A DNA stretch of 64,000 bases, from the NCBI GenBank assembly GCA_963070105.1, contig OY718808.1:8233398-8297397 (forward strand). Reading direction: 5' to 3'. The notes beneath the pieces were generated by a model. The model ran no database searches, was not told the DNA's origin, and saw only the letters and a program-made list of their open reading frames with translations. This DNA is from Litomosoides sigmodontis. Lineage: Eukaryota > Nematoda > Chromadorea > Rhabditida > Onchocercidae. Both the position numbers and the translations under genes were made by a program. Positions 62,401 through 64,000 of the stretch are shown piece after piece; position 1 is the stretch's first letter, and each line of letters starts with the position of its first letter.

Positions 62401-64000
62401 GAACAAAAAGATGCAAATCAAAAAAAAAACCAAATTAAATGCAAAAAATACAGGCATTTTACACGAAAAAATTGAAATGCTACAAAAAAAATGGCAAATT
62501 TTGCAAAACGAAAAAGCATCCTAAATAAACAATGATTCGTAGAAAACCTTCCTGCTACATTATCTAAAATTTTGGAAAAACAGCTAAAAGTTGGATGATT
62601 TTGAAAGAAAATTGACTGAAAATTTACAGATTCAAAACAATTTGAAAAACAAAACCATGCTTAAACTTCTAAAAAAAAAGAAATTTCAATAAAATTCTTT
62701 GGCACACTTCAACTGGTGACTTACGTGTACTGAAGCGACAGATGCTGTTTTCTGAAGTTTTTAATTCAAAATTTTTTATTTAATCATCACATTGACGTGT
62801 GTATATTGACGTATGTATGTGTTTACGTGTTTTAAATCATTGAAATAACAATTCTTGTAGTATGCTTGAATTATCTCATCTCATTTCTGCAAGAATTTGG
62901 AAATTCGACTTAATTTTTTGGTTTGATTGCAAGCAACGGTTGTGCCAATTGTGTCATTCATCCCCTCACGGAACACACTACACACTACAACCTCTTAAAT
63001 ATTTCAAAATTAAACTTCTAATAAAACGAGCAAAATTTATCAACTTGCTGAAACAGATAAAAAATATTTAAAGCTTAAACAGTAAGCTAACCAATGTTAG
63101 TGTCCTGGAAACAGTAACTGTATGCCAGCGATCATCATCATATCGACCTGACGAATAATTGCTGAACATTCGTATTAACCGTTTTTCGGTCCTGTCAAAC
63201 TTCGATGTTGCAATAACTGCACCGTTGTCCAGTGTGATATAAATATAATTCTGTAGCAAAGCGAAACTTGGAAAAAATTTAAAGAAACACGAAATTAATT
63301 AATAAAATGAAAAAAAAAGCTTAAGCAAAATGTTCCCTTGAAGATGTTTAATTACACACACTTCAGAAAATGCACAAGACTTGATAAATTTGATTCAGTT
63401 CGATATTCCCAGTATTAGAGAAGGAGGAAGACATTTGGACAATTTCAAATCGTACCAGACGATCACCACCAACGTACAGTAGCGCCCGTCCATACTTTGT
63501 TTTAAAAGATAATGTAATATTTTCTGATCGAAAACGTATCATTCCCGCTGAATTATTGCTAACATCATAACCGATCAATTCGTCGCCACTAAACGATAGG
63601 TCGGAATCAAATCGAACTGAAAAACTTCCAAAAATTGTCGTTCAATTCAAATAAGAAGTAAATTAATTGGAATTAATTAATAACATTTGCACATTTTGAA
63701 CTTTAACTATTATTTCGTACAATTTCAACGATTAATAATTATACTGCAAGAGAATGGCGAATGACACTTTTGCATTCTAAAGTAATCAACAAATTGAAAT
63801 TTCAAATACCCTGTTCACAATGATTCCCCCGAAAATCGGTAAATGAGCAGTCACACATCGGTCCGTCGTTTGTACTATAACAAATACCGCCATTTCGACA
63901 GAAATAATCGCTTTGGTCAGCGCTACTTGTTGACTTACAGTAATCGTCGTCCGATTCTCGCAAACCAACACTTTCGATGGGTTGCGGTGAAGTGACACCT
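36792..64000 (-). CDS. nrx-1: Neurexin, alpha form (5'-truncated by window edge)
   Basis: Twenty-six exons join in frame from the right edge to a TAG at 36792-36794, giving about 1,876 residues. The order EGF1, LNS2, LNS3, EGF2, LNS4, LNS5, EGF3, LNS6, Cys-loop, stalk, membrane span and PDZ-binding tail is that of alpha-neurexin, the presynaptic adhesion protein that binds neuroligin and other postsynaptic partners through LNS6 and LNS2. Family landmarks can be read directly: LPKWN in LNS3, WHTV and WHSI strands, GPHTRC before EGF3, CDS-LGTTYVF entering LNS6, RPSTNRDQMAIGF, and the C-terminus KEWYV. LNS1 and the signal peptide are beyond 64000. The gene covers more than 27 kb, against about 5.6 kb of coding sequence. 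Confidence 0.95.
37436..37956 (-). CDS. nrx-1: Neurexin juxtamembrane and transmembrane exons
   Basis: Exons: 37799-37956 and 37436-37536. The first encodes a Ser/Thr-rich ectodomain end (VFTVPTVSSSTLKHRIRTT). The second has APTTPTDFPRT and then a single hydrophobic span, ALISIASLSVIIIIAIVVFC, followed at once by basic residues (VFRCR), the expected stop-transfer of a type I membrane protein. Confidence 0.9.
38398..39957 (-). CDS. nrx-1: Neurexin giant mucin-like stalk exon (1,560 bases)
   Basis: One open exon of 520 codons between the Cys-loop and the membrane span, joined through CTTTCAG|GT and TGG G|GTAAGT. It is phase 1 at both ends, so it can be skipped cleanly. Composition changes along it: a Thr-rich part with a run of 14 Thr, an acidic run (DDGDDDDDDEGDNDSDSDE), a Tyr/Asn/Gly-rich part (HYDGYRSGYYGYYYHGDG) with about ten N-glycosylation sequons and a second small Cys pair (CYNYANYLYC), then Pro/Ser/Thr-rich sequence. 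It should form a long, heavily glycosylated stalk at the cell surface. No known domain is seen. Coding status rests on length, splice fit and phase. Confidence 0.82.
39634..39672 (-). repeat. nrx-1: Coding triplet repeat giving poly-Thr in the stalk exon
   Basis: Plus-strand GTA/GTG units read as ACT/ACC on the coding strand and give a run of 14 Thr. It is a triplet microsatellite inside coding sequence, so its length is likely to vary between individuals. Confidence 0.85.
43012..43034. repeat. (CT)n microsatellite
   Basis: About eleven CT units in the same neurexin intron, after a poly-T run. Confidence 0.92.
44970..44995. repeat. (CT)n microsatellite
   Basis: About thirteen uninterrupted CT units in the neurexin intron 39958-46190. 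Confidence 0.93.
46191..48776 (-). CDS. nrx-1: Neurexin post-LNS6 exon and acidic Cys-loop exon
   Basis: Exons: 48640-48776 and 46191-46287. The first, GSIHVHRIGSPRLVHMSS, lines up with the strand that ends LNS6 in vertebrates (ANIAIVGNVRLVGEVPSS), which confirms it in spite of the long introns. The second holds SGCVEFEEQEKCQIV: two cysteines eight acidic-rich residues apart, like the juxtamembrane Cys-loop of vertebrate neurexins (ECPSDDEDIDPCE), a carbonic-anhydrase-related protein binding site. The second exon ends in phase 1. Confidence 0.82.
46288..48639 (-). other. nrx-1: 2.4-kb neurexin intron, nothing seen
   Basis: AT-rich sequence with poly-T and poly-A runs. I see no phase-compatible exon, RNA gene or mobile-element frame in it. 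Confidence 0.6.
50153..50221 (-). CDS. nrx-1: Probable neurexin cassette exon after LNS6 (69 bases)
   Basis: Inside the 5.6-kb intron 48777-54375, a GC-richer segment is bordered by CATTTAG and A|GTAAAA. It is phase 1 at both ends, exactly the phase of the exons on either side, and encodes GERGDSGEEAEMAQPIS, then APSDN. It would add 23 acidic, Gly/Ser-rich residues between LNS6 and the stalk. Its base composition stands out from the AT-rich intron. Not assigned to any known domain. Confidence 0.5.
50373..50408. repeat. (TG)18 microsatellite
   Basis: Eighteen uninterrupted TG units in a neurexin intron, shortly after a CT tract at 50334-50352. Confidence 0.95.
51864..51889. repeat. (GA)n microsatellite
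   Basis: About thirteen GA units in the neurexin intron 48777-54375; it reads CU-rich in the transcript. Confidence 0.92.
54376..55316 (-). CDS. nrx-1: Neurexin LNS6 exons (ligand-binding domain)
   Basis: Exons: 55138-55316, 54712-54883 (or 54649-54883), 54376-54552. Key strings are GTTYVFDSSLSAIYYEY, RPSTNRDQMAIGFRTRQ, LHIRYNLGSRDHDVGLL, LNDDKHHSVIIYRQ, LYVDNREPIYYSPLG and YDSYNGFITGVNFNG. The intron after SPLG sits at the place of vertebrate splice site 4, and a second in-frame donor 63 bases further on would add 21 residues there. A polybasic run KRRKR sits in a late loop (54457-54479). Confidence 0.9.
54649..54711 (-). other. nrx-1: Possible SS4-like extension of an LNS6 exon
   Basis: From the donor at 54712 (CTT G|GTGATC) the frame stays open to a second phase-1 donor (TTA C|GTGCAA). 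Using it would insert DPFFPCFDTYCPINFSLKLL plus Arg at the SS4 position. Neither donor is strong, so the stretch could simply be intron. Confidence 0.35.
55419..55538 (-). CDS. nrx-1: Neurexin EGF3 exon
   Basis: Exon with EGF cysteines TRCSPKTCLNRGKCIQKWN, then KCDCALTTYGGERCDS. Layout and spacing match EGF3 before the last LNS domain. It is phase 1 at both ends and joins directly to LGTTYVF of LNS6 after a 102-base intron, too short to hide a beta-neurexin promoter. Confidence 0.91.
55703..56783 (-). CDS. nrx-1: Neurexin LNS5 exons
   Basis: Exons: 56583-56783, 56187-56292, 55934-56070, 55703-55812. LNS5 starts YSSVTFEKHNAYAMI, then IYRISFKFRTLASSSVLLAF, LALELYNGRIRYTYSF, NDFKWHSIHVHQ, HHLVVDNRSLVM and closes PGFRGCISSLRIGNEYLDIM, running into GCHGPHTRC of EGF3. 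Phases 2, 2, 0, 2, 1 are continuous. Confidence 0.9.
57198..58585 (-). CDS. nrx-1: Neurexin LNS4 exons and linker to LNS5
   Basis: Exons: 58365-58585, 57810-57918, 57198-57450. Strands read ETIECKFRSSSEGSVLL, RILLLLIKGELELHLNF, NDNRIHSMCIKRRGEKL and EEKFRGQMIKMLFNDYDV. As in vertebrate LNS4, the position of the usual GC near the end is not a cysteine (RGQM; vertebrate IGHL). The tail is a basic, probably extended linker (VKRRSPANSR) leading to LNS5. The central Trp of the WHxV motif is Ile here (NDNRIHSM). Confidence 0.85.
58790..58936 (-). CDS. nrx-1: Neurexin EGF2 exon
   Basis: A single exon, phase 1 at both ends, holds the six-Cys EGF domain: DFCALSPCKNRGRCENG, then FRCDCSVSLMEGPLCDE. The preceding YGCSANMN pairs with the end of LNS3. 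A 514-base intron upstream (58937-59450) holds nothing I can support. Confidence 0.9.
59451..61273 (-). CDS. nrx-1: Neurexin LNS3 exons
   Basis: Exons: 61075-61273, 60630-60784, 60237-60375, 59451-59645. LNS3 opens with FSFNTGQHFITLPKWNSV, then TRELDGLILYHG, LIDGHLFMIINLGSGHVRL, GALWHNVTLERIGRTGTV and closes with KGYIGCLRGVRING. The donor GGC A|GTTTGA at 61075 gives the continuous strand GSFQLRTRELDG. No alternative exon seen in its introns. Confidence 0.9.
61423..63616 (-). CDS. nrx-1: Neurexin LNS2 exons
   Basis: Exons: 63456-63616, 63092-63250, 61423-61578, phases 1, 0, 0, 0. They carry the LNS strands NITLSFKTKYGRALLYVGG, YIYITLDNGAVIATSK, DDDRWHTVTVSR and WLVNSFAYLGGAPNKK, ending NFQGCMKK with the LNS cysteine. 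The 1.5-kb intron 61579-63091 shows no further exon. LNS2 in other animals binds neurexophilin and dystroglycan; binding here is inference only. Confidence 0.88.
63810..64000 (-). CDS. nrx-1: Neurexin exon with EGF1 (partial at right edge)
   Basis: The exon continues beyond the window. Frame is fixed by the EGF cysteine spacing: DDDYCKSTSS, CRNGGICYS, CDCSFTDFRGNHC. It ends in phase 1 (CAG G|GTATTT), matching the next exon. The acidic segment before the first Cys is the LNS1-EGF1 linker. Confidence 0.88.

Overview
The window is nuclear DNA of an intron-rich, strongly A+T-rich nematode. The evidence is two animal-specific genes cut into many small exons, introns mostly of 50-700 bases with TTTTAG/TTTCAG acceptors, and gene families that match nematode kettin and neurexin. 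A clade III (filarial/spirurid-like) worm is plausible from base composition and intron size, but the sequence does not prove it. Both genes lie on the minus strand, so each reads from right to left. I built the exon models by hand from splice sites, reading-phase continuity and protein family resemblance; every junction listed keeps frame.

Right part (36792 to beyond 64000): neurexin (nrx-1, alpha form), 26 exons in the window encoding about 1,876 residues. From the right edge it holds EGF1, LNS2, LNS3, EGF2, LNS4, LNS5, EGF3, LNS6, a short acidic Cys-loop, a very large Thr/Ser/Asn-rich stalk exon of 1,560 bases, one membrane span and a cytoplasmic tail ending KEWYV. LNS1 and the signal peptide lie off the right edge. 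Long introns (39958-46190, 46288-48639, 48777-54375, 61579-63091) hold microsatellites, a probable 69-base cassette exon (50153-50221) and some unexplained GC-richer islands.

Middle (32403-36791): intergenic, holding the neurexin 3' end and the kettin promoter side. No other gene is convincing there.

Left part (1-32335): kettin (ketn-1), the giant actin-binding Ig-repeat protein of the muscle thin-filament anchorage zone. I trace 72 exons, about 3,930 residues and 29 Ig domains (the 29th is cut by the left edge). Three N-terminal Ig domains are followed by a Gln/Tyr/His-rich linker made of tiny phase-0 exons, three more Ig domains, then a regular array of Ig-linker units whose linkers share a DTQHPESW..IQELE-like motif. 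The 3' end is off the left edge.

The two genes are not functionally linked by sequence: one acts in the sarcomere, the other at synapses. Points most worth checking are a possible SS4-like alternative splice inside LNS6, the 69-base cassette, the symmetric giant stalk exon, the skippable kettin linker exons, the conserved exon sizes that record tandem duplication, and a 30-bp perfect inverted repeat in a kettin intron.
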